Positions 21,320-34,692 of a DNA stretch of 64,000 bases are shown one piece after another (position 1 is the first letter of the stretch; every line of letters begins with the position of its first letter). The translations under genes were made by a program, and so were the position numbers. Origin of the DNA: Avena insularis (Eukaryota; Streptophyta; Magnoliopsida; Poales; Poaceae). Location of the stretch: the NCBI GenBank assembly GCA_023614405.1, contig CM042688.1, positions 67,132,253-67,196,252 of the forward strand. Reading direction: 5' to 3'. Under the pieces are notes generated by a model. The model was not told where the DNA came from and ran no database searches. It saw nothing but the letters and a program-made list of their open reading frames with translations.

Positions 21320-24300
21320 TGTGGCGCCCCGCAAAACCACTACTAGAAAATCGCGTTGTTTTTGTGCACCGCATCGCCATGACCGCATGCTCATGTCATC
21401 ATGCCACATTGCATTTGAGCATCGTCATGTCATCTTGCATTTGTTTGCATAAAACTATTTTCGAAAAACCTGTTTTTGTTTTCTAAACGCCCGTCTTGAT
21501 TTCAAATTAAAACCCGGGTCTCCGGAATATTTTGTTTCGTCTACCAACGGTTTGCAAAAGCCCCGTTTTAAATAAATGAAAATTTTAAATTATTTTTAGG
21601 AGGCAGCTCGCTAGGCCCGAAAGCTCAGCTGGCCACCTCCAGATAAAATCCTATCTACCCAGAAAACACCCAAGACTTTTCCCACCAAAAACCCTACCCC
21701 TTTCTCCTACCCAGCCCCTCCACCTCACCCCGGCCAATCGCATTCCACCACCTTATCCCCCTGACCAATCCCCTTCTTTTTCCCTCCACTCCTAGCCTGC
21801 CACCTATCCCCACGGGCCCACCTCCTACCCCTTTTTCCCGCCCACCCCGCGTGGCCCACGCCCGACCGGCCGCCCCCCTGGGCACGCGCCCCGCGCCCAT
21901 CGCCCGGCCCCACCACTCCCCACCTCCTGTCTCCCCCCGCTTCTCACCAATCGCCCACCACCTCGCGACCCCCGCGCCTCCCTCCTCCCGCTGCAGGCCC
22001 CGCGCCCCGGCCGCCGTGGCCTTCTCCTCCAATCCGTCCAACCCCGCCGCCGCTCCTCCTCTCGTCGTGCCTTCCCATCGATCCCGCCGCCGCGGGACCC
22101 CGCCGCCCTCTTCCCGACCTCCTCCATCGCCGTCGTTTCTCCTCTGCAGCGTCGGTGTCGCGCCCTCTGCCTCGCCCGGTCCCGCGCCGACCCCGCCTCT
22201 GGCCGGCCCGTCGCTCGCCGGCCTCCCGCGCATCCTCGGGCCACGACCCCGCCGCGGCCTCGCAGGTCCCGCCTCGCCGAGCCGCGTCCACCGCCGGCCT
22301 CGCCGATCTTCCCCGCGCCTCCGCCCGGGTCGCTGCCTGCGCCCTTTCCCACCAACCCCGTCTCCTCCCTGCTCCCGCTGCCAGGAAGCCCGGCCACCAC
22401 CGCGTCGCCCTTCTCCTCCTCCATTGATCTGGAGCACAGACGAGCGCCTCCACCCCGTCCTCCGGCCGCCGCCTGAGTCGCGCTCGCCACCGCCTTGGAC
22501 GCCGCCTCCCCGAGCTCCTGTCTGCGGCCGCGGGAGCCCAAGCCCGATGGTGGTGCCGACCTCTGCCTCCTCGCGTTCTCCCGGCCGCCTTCCTCGCGTC
22601 CTCCGACCGAGCCGCGTCGGCCCTTGCCCTGAAGCGTGCCGCCGGGAGCCCGATCAGGGTGATGGCACTCCGTCCATGTCTTCTTCTGGCTGGCCGCTGA
22701 TCCCCGCCGCTAAGCCCGCCGCGGCGTGGGCCGCCTTCAATCTGTTGCATGTCGGTTCTTCAGAACCTGTAGAGTTTGTTCTGTGAAGGGGATGTTCTGC
22801 CGGTGACTTCGATATCTGTAGAGGCTGCTATCTCGATGCTCCGTTTGTTTGCAAGGACACCTGGTCTGAGAAGGCTCTGATGTTGCCATCTACCGATAAT
22901 AATACCTTGTATCCCAAGATCCTCCTCGGCAAACATTGCCTTGCGTCGATTCAAGATCGTCACCGACCACCGAAGACGCGGTACCCCAAGATCGCCTCCC
23001 CCGATTCGAAGGCCGTTGCCCCGAGGACGCCAAGACCCGAGTGCGCCGACATGGATCCGGTGACGCCAACACGCCAAGATCTACCACACGAAGACCGTAC
23101 CGAACCGGTGACACTCGACGAACCTCCGGCAAGATCTTCGACATGGCCAAGATCGATCGCAACCGAGTCCGGCACCGACAAGTGAAGTCAGAACCACCAA
23201 GACCTTCGCCGCGGAACCCCCAAGGCCTTCGATGTGGAACCACAAGGTATACTACGCGGCCCCGAAGACCGGTCAGAAATGCCAAGTTCTCCTCATGAAC
23301 CCCGAAGACCCGAACCCGAAGACGCCAAGGTCGCCGACGCAGCATGCCAAGTACTTCACCCCAGATGCGACAAGTACTTCTTCCCGGTACGCGGACCCGA
23401 CAAGATCTTCGCAACGACAAGATCGACACAGACCAGGGCGAATCCGATGCGCCCCGACACCAAACCAAGTCCTTCTTCCCGGAACGCCAAGTTCTCCACC
23501 TTGAACGCCATGACCGTCTACGGACCGAAGACCTCGGTTGCGACAAGATCTACTTCCGTTATCCGAGACCGATCCGCGAGACCGAACCCGGTCCGGACCA
23601 CGAGCGACCCGAACCCCTCGGAGCCCAAGTTCGCCGAACCCTAATGTGATTCCCTATTCGAGACCCCATTATTTTTATAATATGACATTATCAACTGATG
23701 CATATTAAATGGTTCATGCATGCATACTTGTCTGTGGTCTGGGGGCATCATGCCGATTCACCTCATAATTAAATATGGAGTCTATAGGCGGGATATCTTT
23801 GTCTTATTCCGGACTCCATTTAAATTGGCATAGCGAACCGAAGCCATGTTTTGTCTTGCTAATCCAACATTTAATTTGTGGGGTAGATAAATGACTTGAA
23901 CTGTTTAATTAAATGTCGGGACCCCGGTTCCGCTTAATATTGCCTAGTTGCATCACATCTGTGACATGCCATGCATCATATCATAAGCATGCCGGATCTT
24001 CCGCCGTCGTATTAAATAGTGCATCCGATGTTTCTTCTAGTGTTTTGCTTCTTTGCGGATAAGATCGATGAGTTGATGTGAGCTTCGCCCCGATCTTCGG
24101 ATGAACCTTCGGCAATGTTTTCAGGCGAGCACCTCCCCCTTTCTACCTATCTTACTTTTATAGTATTTATTCCCTCCTGTTGATCTATTGCTATCTGTGT
24201 TGCGATGCTCTAGTTTTCGTGCCCGTGTTATCCCTTGCAGCCTTATATTGCCTTGGACACATCCTATTACCTGTTGATTGGTAGATAGTTGGACTTGCGC

Positions 24301-25903
24301 GTCTTAGTCGCTTGCTCAAGTGCAGTTGCGTGTCGTCAAGTACCTCAGTTGTTGGAGTGTTGCCGCATGTTTAATGTTGGAGATGATCAAGACTTTAATT
24401 ATTGTTTAATAACTAAAATTGAAGTAGGTAAATGCAGAGGCACGGTGGGTAATAGACAATATTTGGTTTTTAACGCTCCTTTGGTGTCCGTGGGACCCGA
24501 GTTCTTGACACTGTTAGAGATCGAGCGCTAACCACGTGGGGTGTGGGCACCCCATCGATTAGTACCTGATTTCAAAATCTTGTCTGGGGCCACAAAGTAG
24601 TTTGGGGCTTTATTACTATTCTGTACTTATGCCATGCTTTCTTGCTTAATTTAAATTGTGCGAGTCTTTGCCTGTCTTATTTAGGGCGTGACACGTTTTA
24701 TGTATCGACAAGCCAGTCACACTTTCGGGTTCGATCGTTTACAGTCTACAAACCACGAGTCCGTCTCGGAGACCGGCCGACTTCGTTATGGTAGCTTAGT
24801 GGGGTGGCCCCCATGTACTTGCTTTGGGTCTGGGAAACGTCATGACTTAGGCCCTGCCGACATACCGATGGGTGTATGTTAACTGAGCAGGCAAAAAGGG
24901 TCAAAGTGCGTGTGGATATTTTGGTGCACCCCTACAGGGTTTAATCTTTTCAAAAAGCCGTGTCTGGGGTTATGGACGACTTGGAGCACAGTTCTCGATC
25001 ATAGACAACTATAACTAAAGTTTCTTGTTATAAATTGACTTGTATCCGATATGACTAGTAATCAGCTCCTTTGCGAAATGGCTAAATAAAAGTACCAACA
25101 ATTCTTTGGGTTTGGGATATCTCATGCTAATCATATCTGACTAGTAAGTGTCGCAACTACAATGGAATGGTTCACTAAAACTGCCCACTGCTTCTTATAT
25201 CAGGATGACTCATGCTATCTATATTTGACTAGTAAATGCCGTAACTATAACGGAATGAATAAAAGCGCCAAGCTGTGTGAGTTCCTCGGTTGACTTCCTC
25301 GTTTGGTCTCGAGGGGGAAATACCAGGATGGGTATGTTTGGTGGTAGAGTCAGGTGGGTTCCGAATAGGTCTTTCTTATCCCTCTCCGATAGCCGACAGT
25401 TATCTCGAGTCTCTATAGGTTGTTTAGTGCCTTCCGCGCTGCCGCTCAGTCCACCATACCTATGTAGGCGAGGACCGCCGAATTCTAGTCTCGCCGTGTC
25501 TTGGCCTCGATCTTGGCTCTCTCCTTTTCCTTTGCCCTTTCGGCACCCCTTTTGTTTAAGCAGGTTTGAGATCGCCGTCGTTAGCGTGGTTACCCTTCCG
25601 GCTTGGCACAGGCAGGGTTATGGGCGCCATTGGTTATTCTTCGGGCTCTTAGCCCCATTTGCATCTTGTCCGTAGTCAGGCGCTCTATCATTTTCAAGGT
25701 GATTTGGATCTTTGTATATTATATCGTATTCTTGACTCATTGAGTCATTGTTGTATATATATCTGTTAGGGTCCCATCGAGGACTGTTGTGTAATGTTAT
25801 TACTTCGTTTTCCACCCGCGAAAGTGCTGGTGGGCCCTGAATCGTTTCTATGCGGGTTTGGCGGGAAGCGCTGAAACTTGCATAGGGTCGATTCGAGGTG
25901 TTC
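21320..25903 (+). repeat. E left LTR
   Basis: 4,584 bp. A 5' AT-rich part is followed by a strongly GC-rich part (21850-22700), a segment rich in CCGAAGACGCCAAGA-like motifs (22900-23640), and an AT-rich 3' part. Open frames up to 311 codons occur in the GC-rich part on both strands and are not credible genes. The right end (GAGGTGTTC) is slightly worn compared with the right LTR (GAGGGTGTTACA). Confidence 0.85.
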
Positions 25904-26696
25904 TGAGTGGTATCGAGCTCAGATACGATACCCCCACAAGTCCAGCCTGTAGGATAACCTAGCTAACGGCAGTAGAGTGTCAAAACTATTTTTGCAAAAT
26001 CGGTTGGATAGTTCTGATTAGGTCTGATTTTACTCCTTACCCCTCTGCTGCTCTCCTCTCACCTCTACGTGTTTTGAATCCGCTCTCTTCTCTCTCTTCG
26101 AGTCCAGGATTTCTCGTGGTTGGGTTCCATCGTACCTTCAGGGTTTCGCTTCCTCCTTTGGTAACGGCGTTGCCACATCTGGTCTTCATGCTATCCAAGG
26201 AATCCTTCGTCTGGTGGACTTCTCTTTGTTCCTTCTTGTGCTTTCCGGTGTTTTCTGACGCGACGACATCATCTACGCCAAATCTGATGCAGAGTCTGCA
26301 TCACTCCTTTATTTCTGAACCTCGATTGTCGAGATCTTCAGTCTGATTCCGAGAATGGTTGCACGCTTTTCTACTGATTGTGCAGAGTAATAGTTTGGGT
26401 GTGTGATGGATTGGCCCCCATGCCGACTACCCCTTCTATTCGCTTTTGTACATTGAAGTGGATGAGAATGCATCGGTTCCCTCTTTCTATCGAAGCTAGA
26501 GGTGGCTTTATTTGTTGATACCTCTACCTTCGGCCCTTTGTTGCCCGGAGTGTTCTCTCGACGATCGCGGACAACGACCTCTTGTTAGTGGTGTTGCGAG
26601 GATCTACACGAAGCGAGAAGACGCAGACTGCCGCCCTTCTTCCCGGTAACATGAGGCGGATCTCGAGGGCGAGATCCATTGTTAGTGGTGTCGAAT
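25904..26696 (+). mobile_element. E internal domain with degenerate tRNA-iMet-type primer site
   Basis: TGGTATCGAGC at 25908 is TGGTATCAGAGC, the usual initiator-tRNA-Met primer site, with one base missing. The rest is CT-rich. The longest frame is 90 codons (26074-26346), without similarity that I recognise. No clear polypurine tract precedes 26697. Confidence 0.6.
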
Positions 26697-29600
26697 TGTG
26701 GCGCCCCGCAAAACCACTACTAGAAAATCGCGTTGTTTTTGTGCACCGCATCGCCATGACCGCATGCTCATGTCATCATGCCACATTGCATTTGAGCATC
26801 GTCATGTCATCTTGCATTTGTTTGCATAAAACTATTTTCGAAAAACCTGTTTTTGTTTTCTAAACGCCCGTCTTGATTTCAAATTAAAACCCGGGTCTCC
26901 GGAATATTTTGTTTAAATCTACCAGCGGTTTGCAAAAGCCCGTTTAAATAAATGAAAATTTTAAATTATTTTTAGGAGGCAGCTCGAGCAAAAGCCCAGC
27001 CACCTCCAGATAAAATCCTATCTACCCAGAAAACACCCAAGACTTTTCCCACCAAAAACCCTACCCCTTTCTCCTACCCAGCCCCTCCACCTCACCCCGG
27101 CCAATCGCATTCCGCCACCTCATCCCCCTGACCAATCCCCTTCTTTTTCCCTCCACTCCTAGCCTGCCACCTATCCCCACGGGCCCACCTCCTACCCCTT
27201 TTTACCCCCCACCCCCCGTGGCCACGCCTTCCCCACAGGCACAGCACGCGCCCATCGCCCAGCCCCACCACTCCCACTCTGTCTCCCCCTTCTCACCGCC
27301 CACCACCTCGCGACCCAGCGCCTCCCTCCTCCCACAGAGGCCCGCGCCCAGCCGTGGCCTTCTCCTCCAATCCGTCCAACCCCGCCGCCGCTCCTCCTCT
27401 CGTCGTGCCTTCCCATCAATCCCGCCGCCGCGGGACCCCGCCGCCCTCTTCCCGACCTCCTCCATCGCCGTCGTTTCTCCTCAGCAGCATCGGTGTCTGC
27501 GCCCTCTGCCCCATGGGTCCCAGCTTGACCCGCCTCGGCCCGTCGCTCGCCTCCGCGCATCCTCGGGCCCACGACCCTTGTGGCCTCGCGGTCCCGCCGC
27601 CGAGCCCGTACCGCCCGGCCTCGCCGATCTTCCCCGCGCCTCCGCCCGGGTTGCCGCCTGCGCCCTTTCCCACCAACCCCGTCTCCTCCCTGCTCCCGCT
27701 GCCAGGAAGCCCGGCCACCACCGCGTCGCCCTTCTTCTCCTCCATCGATCTGGAGCACAGACGAGCGCCTCCACCCCGTCCTCCGGCCACCGCCTGAGTC
27801 GCGCTCGCCACCGCCTTGGACGCCGCCTCCCCGAGCTCCTGTCTGCGGCCGCGGGAGCCCAAGCCCGATGGCGGCACCGACCTCTGCCTCCTCGCGTTCT
27901 CCCGGCCGCCTTCCTCGCGTCCTCCGACCGAGCCGCGTCGGCCCTTGCCCTGAAGCGCGTGCCCGCCCACGGGAGCCCGACCCCGATCAGGTGATGGCAC
28001 TCCGTCCATGTCTTGCTGCTGGCCGCCTGATCCTGCTGCCAAGCCCGCACGTGGCTGTGGCCGCCTTCAATCTGTTGCATGTCGGTTCTTCAGAACCTGT
28101 AGAGTTTGTTCTGTGAAGGGGATGTTCTGCCGGTGACTTCGATATCTGTAGAGGCTGCTATCTCGATGCTCCGTTTGTTTGCAAGGACACCTGGTCTGAG
28201 AAGGCTCTGATGTTGCCATCTACCGATAATAATACCTTGTATCCCAAGATCCTCCTCGGCAAACATTGCCTTGCGTCGATTCAAGATCGTCACCGACCAT
28301 CGAAGACGCGGTACCCCAAGATCGCCTCCCCCGATTCGAAGGCCGTTGCCCCGAGGACGCCAAGACCCGAGTGCACCGACATGGATCCGGTGACGCCAAC
28401 ACGCCAAGATCTACCACACGAAGACCGTACCGAACCGGTGACACTCGACGAACCTCCGGCAAGATCTTCGACATGGCCAAGATCGACCGCAACCGAGTCC
28501 GGCACCGACAAGTGAAGTCAGAACCACCAAGACCTTCGCCGCGGAACCCCCAAGGCCTTCGATGTGGAACCACAAGGTATACTACGCGGCCCCGAAGACC
28601 GGTCAGAAACGCCAAGTTCTCCTCATGAACCCCGAAGACCCGAACCCGAAGACGCCAAAGGTGTGCGCAGCATGCCAAGTACTTCACCCCAGATGCGACA
28701 AGTACTTCTTCCCGGTACGCGGACCCGACAAGATCTTCGCGACGACAAGATCGACACCGACCAGGGCGAATCCGATGCGCCCCGACACCAAACCAAGTCC
28801 TTCTTCCCGGAACGCCAAGTTCTCCACCTTGAACGCCATGACCGTCTACACGGACCCGAAGACCTCGGTTGCGACAAGATCTACTTCCGTTATCCGAGAC
28901 CGATCCCGCCGAGACCGAACCCCAGATCCGGACCCTGAGAACTGACCCCGAACCCCTCAGAGCCCAAGTTCGCCGAACCCTAATGTGATTCCCTATTCGA
29001 GACCCCATTATTTTTATAATATGACATTATCAACTGATGCATATTAAATGGTTCATGCATGCATACTTGTCTGTGGTCTGGGGGCATCATGCCGATTCAC
29101 CTCATAATTAAATATGGAGTCTATAGGCGGGATATCTTTGTCTTATTCCGGACTCCATTTAAATTGGCATAGCGAACCGAAGCCATGTTTTGTCTTGCTA
29201 ATCCAACATTTAATTTGCGGGGTAGATAAATGACTTGAACCGTTTAATTAAATGTCGGGACCCCGGTTCCGCTTAATATTGCCTAGTTGCATCACATCTG
29301 TGCCATGCCATGCATCATATCATAAGCATGCCGGATCTTCCGCCGTCGTATTAAATAGTGCATCCGATGTTTCTTCTAGTGTTTTGCTTCTTCGCGGATA
29401 AGATCGATGAGTTGATGTGAGCTTCGCCCCGATCTTCGGATGAACCTTCGGCAATGTTTTCAGGCGAGCACCTCCCCCTTTCTACCTATCTTACTTTTAT
29501 AGTATTTATTCCCTCCTGTTGATCTATTGCTATCTGTGTTGCGATGCTCTAGTTTTCGTGCCCGTGTTATCCCTTGCAGCCTTATATTGCCTTGGACACA

Positions 29601-31283
29601 TCCTATTACCTGTTGATTGGTAGATAGTTGGACTTGCGCGTCTTAGTCGCTTGCTCAAGTGCAGTTGCGTGTCGTCAAGTACCTCAGTTGTTGGAGTGTT
29701 GCCGCATGTTTAATGTTGGAGATGATCAAGACTTTAATTATTGTTTAATAACTAAAATTGAAGTAGGTAAATGCAGAGGCACCGGTGGGTAATAGACAAT
29801 ATTTGGTTTTTAACCGCTCACTGGTGTCCCGTAGGACCCCGAGTTCTTGACACCTGTTAGAGATCGAGCGCTAACCACAGGTGGGGTGTGTGGGCACCCC
29901 CATCGATTAGTACCTGATTTCAAAGTACTGTACTGGGGGCCACAAAGTAGTTTGGGGCTTTATTACTATTCTGTACTTATGCCATGCTTTACTGCTTAAT
30001 TTAAATTGTGCGAGGTAATCGTCTTTGTCTTTTTAGGGACAGACCGTTTTATTGTGTCGACAAGCCCACCACACTTCGGGTTCCCAGTCGTTACATACCG
30101 TCTACACAAACCCTGAGTCCGTCTCGGAGACCGGCCGACTTCGTTGCGGGTAGCTTAGTGGGGTGGCCCCCATGTACTTGCTTTGGGTCTGCGAAACATC
30201 ATGACTTAGGCCCCGCCGACATACCGATGGGTGTATGTTAACTGATCTGGCAAAAAGGGTCGAAGTGCGTGTGGATACTTTGGTGCACCCCTGCAGGGTT
30301 TAATCTTTTCGAAAAGCCGTGTCCGCGGTTATGGACGACTTGGAGCACAGTTCTCGATCATAGACAACTATAACTAAAGTTTACTGTTATAAATTGACTT
30401 GTATCCGATATGACTAGTAATCAGCTCCACTGCAACGAAATGGCTAAATAAAAGTACCAACAATTGCTGGGTTTGGGATATCTCATGCTAATCATATCTG
30501 ACTAGTAAGTGTCGCAACTACAATGGAATGGTTCACTAAAACTGCCCACTGCTTCTTATATCAGGATGACTCATGCTATCTATATTTGACTAGTAAATGC
30601 CGTAACTATAACGGAATGAATAAAACTGCCAACTGTGTGAGTTCCTCGGTTGACTTCCTCGTTTGGTCTCGAGGGGGAAATACCAGGATGGGTATGTTTG
30701 GTGGTAGAGTCAGGTGGGTTCCGAATAGGTCTTTCTTATCCCTCTCCGATAGCCGACAGTTATCTCGAGTCTCTATAGGTTGTTTAGTGCCTTCCGCGCT
30801 GCCGCTCAGTCCACCATACCTATGTAGGCGAGGACCGCCGAATTCTAGTCTCGCCGTGTACTGGCCTCAGTACTGACCGCTCTCTCCTTTTTCCTTTGCC
30901 CTTTGTCGGCACCCCTTTTGTTTAAGCAGGTTTGAGATCGCTGTTGTTAGCAGGGTTACCCTTCCGGCTTGGCCTGGGCAGGGTTATGGACGCCATTGGT
31001 TATTCTTTAGGGCTCTTAGCCCCATTTGCATCTTGTCCGTAGTCGGGCGCTCTATCATTTTCAAGGTGATTTGGATCTTTGTATATTATATCTGTATTCT
31101 TGACTCATTGAGTCGCTGTTGTATATATATCTGTTCCGTGGGTCCCATCGAGGACTGTTGTGTAATGTTATTACTTCGTTTTCCACCCGCACGAAAGTGC
31201 CTGGTGGGCGTCCTTGAATCGTTTCTATGCGGGTTTGGCGGGAAGCGCTGAAACTTGCATAGGGTCGATTCGAGGGTGTTACA
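26697..31283 (+). repeat. E right LTR
   Basis: 4,587 bp, starting TGTGGCGCCCCG and ending TGTTACA. Long blocks are almost identical to the left LTR (for example 28070-28640 against 22740-23310). Other blocks differ by many single-base indels (27200-27620, 29780-30900); see findings. Confidence 0.85.
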
Positions 31284-31662
31284 GAGGGGAACGTGGTTGA
31301 TGTAGTCGTACTCGTAGCCGACCTCAAGTTCGCGAAGCTCCTCGTAGGTCACCCCTTGCTCCTTCTTCATCGTGCAGCAGCTCCGGCTCATGACATTTAA
31401 GCGCCCCAAGTGTTGCGTCTTGTGTCTTCGTACACATCCGGTGCACGATGAGACCTTCGGCTCCCCGATCCCGCCGGGAGTGCGGAAGTTGATATCCGGC
31501 TAGGAATTCCAGTAGCGCAACAACGTGCTGCAGGTGTGCCTTGTTCGCATAGCCCAAACTTGGGGCCATGGTCACAAGGGCTAGAGAGAGAGAGGGAAGG
31601 AGGAAGTCAACCAAAGGACTTCTCCAAATATTGGGTGTGTCTCATACCACCCATGGGCACCC

Positions 31663-31671
31663 CTTTATATA
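31663..31671 (-). promoter_or_regulatory. TATA box of the F LTR
   Basis: Minus strand CCGCCTATATAAAGGGG. It lies about 1.56 kb into the LTR. A CT-rich leader follows about 60-100 nt downstream (CTTCCTCCTTCCCTCTCTCT on the minus strand), consistent with the LTR transcription start. Confidence 0.6.
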
Positions 31672-33227
31672 GGCGGAGGGCGTGTGCCCTCCCCATTAGG
31701 TTAGCCATGTGGGACTATTAGTAAAGGAAAAAATACCAGGTATTTTCGTCCTGGCCGGTTGGGACAAAAACCAGCCCAATAGCCAAAACAGAAAATAGAA
31801 AATAAAAGGAAAAGGGGGCAGCCAGTCGGGTGGGCTTGGAGCCACCGCGCCCACCTCTCGGATGACAGAATGCCCAGCCCGGGTGGGCCTTAGCAGCCCG
31901 CCGGGTGGGCCGGCTGCTCCCCTGGCGGCCTAGCTCGCTAGCGGCTCGTGCCAGTAGCTCGAGGCCGGGTGGGCCGGCAGCGGCCTGAGGCCCGCCTGGA
32001 GGCCTAGTTCCCCGGCGCTCCCGCATGGGCCAGGGTCGAGCTGGCCAGCTCGCCCGCCTATGCTCGCCCTTAGTGGGCCACCTAGCCCACAGCGGCAACA
32101 TGTGTTTTCTTTTCTTTTTCCTTTTTTACTTTTTATTTTTCTGCAGCTTTATTTCTAGGCCTTTTCCCTCCGGGATTTGGCCTAATATAAAAGTTGCCTT
32201 TATAAATCTTAATTTAAATATTATTTAGAATATATTAATTCATAATTAACATATACTAAATGTATATTCAAATTCCCTTTTATTCGAAAACACTTTTCTG
32301 GGTCTTTTCCTTTATTCTTTCTCCGAACAGCTTCGAATCTCTCTGCGGAACAATTCCGGCTTTCTCTTTCTCTACTGTGATTTCGTCTTACGAATGATCT
32401 CTCTCATCGTACCCTTAAGTGTATCCTCTCACGGCTCAGGAATGCTCTAGACATGATCTATATCAATGATCAATAGAGGGACCATGGATATCCATGTGAC
32501 CCCTATGCATTCCTGATGACAATGTCGTTTGAACCGCTAAATGTAGCATCCAATTCCTTTTGTTTCTTGATACGACTTGTCAGAGATCCGATCATTGGTA
32601 TCACATACCTTGTTCAATCTCGTTCACAACAAGTTATGTTTTCTTGTTACCGTGATATTACATCCCCGTGACCGAGTCACATGTTGCAACATTTATGGAT
32701 GTAATCTCACCAAGCCGACCGTATGTATCTTTACCCGTCATGTGGGTGAACAAATCCTGGTCTTGTAGTCACATGTCATCTAATGTTCCTTTGGAATGCC
32801 CAACGTACACCTTTATGGCCACTGCATTACCAGATGATGGTTGATGCAGTCTAAGCAGCCTCGGAAAAAAGTGAATAATATGAGCTCATGGTCTAAGGAA
32901 AAGGAGTCTAGGTATATCTATTGCAACAATGAACTATATGACTCGATCGTGTTGCAATCCTTCAAGGAATGTCCATCACATCATTCTTTAATGATATGAA
33001 CCCGTTGTCAATTGGCATAAATGCCCATGATCTTGAAACCCAGATCATCCTCATGACCAACGAACTAGTATGAATAGAGGCTACTAGGGACTTGGTTGTT
33101 TCATACCACACCTGTACCAATGTTTCTACTTGGCACAGTTATAGCACAACATGAAACTATTACAAACTAATTGAGATATGACAATAAAAACCTATTTATT
33201 ATTTGTCTCTAGGGCATATCTCCTTCA

Positions 33228-34347
33228 GTCTCCCACTTGCACTAGAGTACAAATAATCCAGCTCGCATTTTACTCATATAAACCATATACCATATGCGTT
33301 TTAGATCATGAATGCTCATGGGAAGCGTCATGTCCATGTTCTATTTTACCAGATCATTATGTATTTTGCAAATCATTAATGTCTTCCTAATTTGACATTC
33401 ACACCATTATCGTATAATGGTTCGAAGCATTTGTTTGGCGACAAAGTGAGACTTTGTTTCTAGTGTTTATAATGGCGGTCGTTTTCACTGTTGTCATCTA
33501 AACTTCGAAACACACTTTGCTATCCTTTGTGTATATAATGTAGTCATGGCAGCAGAACGAGGCCGGATCCCAGGAGCTTAAAGTGACTTTAGATCAACCT
33601 CGAGGGCTTTCTCATGGGAACTAGGCCCTGGGACACATCATTCTATGTTAAAAGCGAACTAGCCCCGCCATAACATTATACATCACTTCAGATGGAGCAT
33701 TTATACTTCTATATCTATGTAGATCCTAGTGCATGAAATGCATCCATGACACTTACATTGCTTCTTGCCATTTAAGTACAAACTTAATTCTGGTTCAGTG
33801 ATCAACTCAGGAATCACTTAAAGACACGTTCTTACATTTAAGACTTTGTCCTACCAACCAGAACTTCAGGTCACATTACGTCGAGTATACAACATGGTTG
33901 TATGGAAGAACCTATGACTGAGGCATAGGAGATGCAACACATCTCTTTTCTTTCAACCATAGTTGCAATACTAACTCAATGCTTCATATAGTAAGAACTT
34001 CTTTCTTACCTTGATCCATTCTGAGCTTCTTCAGAATCTTGCTTAGGACATTCTGAACATCTTTCAGAATCAAGTCCAGGAAGCTTTCGACATTCAGTGT
34101 TTATTAAACTCACCAATCTACCTCGATAGATCTTATTGTTTAATAACTTCAACTTCATCCTTATTTATCTAACCTAAATGTTATTAACACCAATCACATC
34201 ATTCATATATGTCGTCCACATATCCTAGAATGATTTCACGCTCCCACTCAAATATGACATTCATGTTTGAGATCCAGGGATTTCACTTAGCTCCCACTCA
34301 AAATATGTTAGCTACATATTATCAATTAGCAAAGCTGATTTGCTCCC
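33228..34347 (-). mobile_element. F internal 3' region, non-coding remnant
   Basis: Starts with the polypurine tract (minus AAGTGGGAGAC). No frame longer than 70 codons and no RT or RNase H motif is recognisable. It ends at CTCCC (34343-34347), which should be the target duplication of D if D inserted here. Confidence 0.6.
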
Positions 34348-34692
34348 TGGTGACCCACAAGTATAGGGGGTGTACCGCAGTATTTTCGAGGGAAGTGAAA
34401 CCCAATTTATTGATTCGACACAAGGGGAGCCAAAGAATATTTATAAGCCTTAACAACTGAGTTGTCAATTTAGTTGCAGCTGGAAACAATCTTGCTCATA
34501 GAAGTTTATCAGTAGCAACAGTTTTGTAGTAGGAATAGTAAAGTAACAACAGTAGTAAAGTAAAGACAGTAGTAACAATTGCAGTAAACAATAGGATTTG
34601 AGTGCGATAGGCATAGGGATGGATGGACGGGCGTTGCATGGACAAGAAAATTCACATAGCAATCAGAACATAGGGAAATTACAGATAAATAA

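Larger units (their letters stand above)
21320..31283. mobile_element. Element E: complete non-autonomous LTR element with two 4.58-kb LTRs
   Basis: Both ends are defined: TGTGGCGCCCCG at the left, GGGTGTTACA at the right, and a perfect 5-bp duplication GAGGG (21315-21319 and 31284-31288). The LTRs are 21320-25903 and 26697-31283, with only about 0.79 kb between them. No gag, protease, RT or integrase is seen. This is a LARD-like architecture with an unusually small interior; it must rely on proteins from another element. The orientation is probably plus, from the primer-site-like sequence after the left LTR. Confidence 0.9.
21172..33227 (-). repeat. F 3' LTR (about 2.09 kb without element E)
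   Basis: The two parts, 31284-33227 and 21172-21319, flank E and its TSD. LTR ends form the inverted pair TGAAGG/CCTTCA. Near the 3' end the minus strand reads CTACAAGGGTATGTATTC and AGATAGATCCTAGGC, sequence familiar from the U5 side of grass copia LTRs. The U3 side (32100-33227) is AT-rich; 31720-32100 is GC-rich. Confidence 0.72.
21172..34347 (-). mobile_element. Element F: copia-type element, 3' LTR and degenerate 3' internal part
   Basis: Minus-strand element. The LTR start TGAAGGAGATATGCCC (33227 leftward) and the adjoining minus-strand tract AAGTGGGAGAC are typical of the large pooid copia group. It interrupts A1 at 21172 (A1 sequence TTATGCTTTGAT stops matching A2 there) and holds element E inside its LTR. 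Its internal side is cut by D at 34348, and the 5' LTR is not in the window. Confidence 0.75.

Noticed and set aside
21694..22786. Long open frames on both strands (plus 311 codons; minus 247, 238 and 268 codons), and the similar set at 27192-28116
   Set aside because: They lie in GC-rich LTR sequence of E where stops are rare by composition. Overlapping frames on both strands are low-complexity (Pro/Arg/Ala/Gly) and differ between the two LTRs through indels.
22880..23650. Open frames in the CCGAAGACGCCAAG-rich part of the E LTR
   Set aside because: Several frames are open at once because of the short repetitive motif; none has a domain, and the frame is not kept in the other LTR.
31324..31614. 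96-codon minus-strand frame in the F LTR
   Set aside because: It begins in the LTR leader and has no recognisable domain; ordinary LTR sequence.
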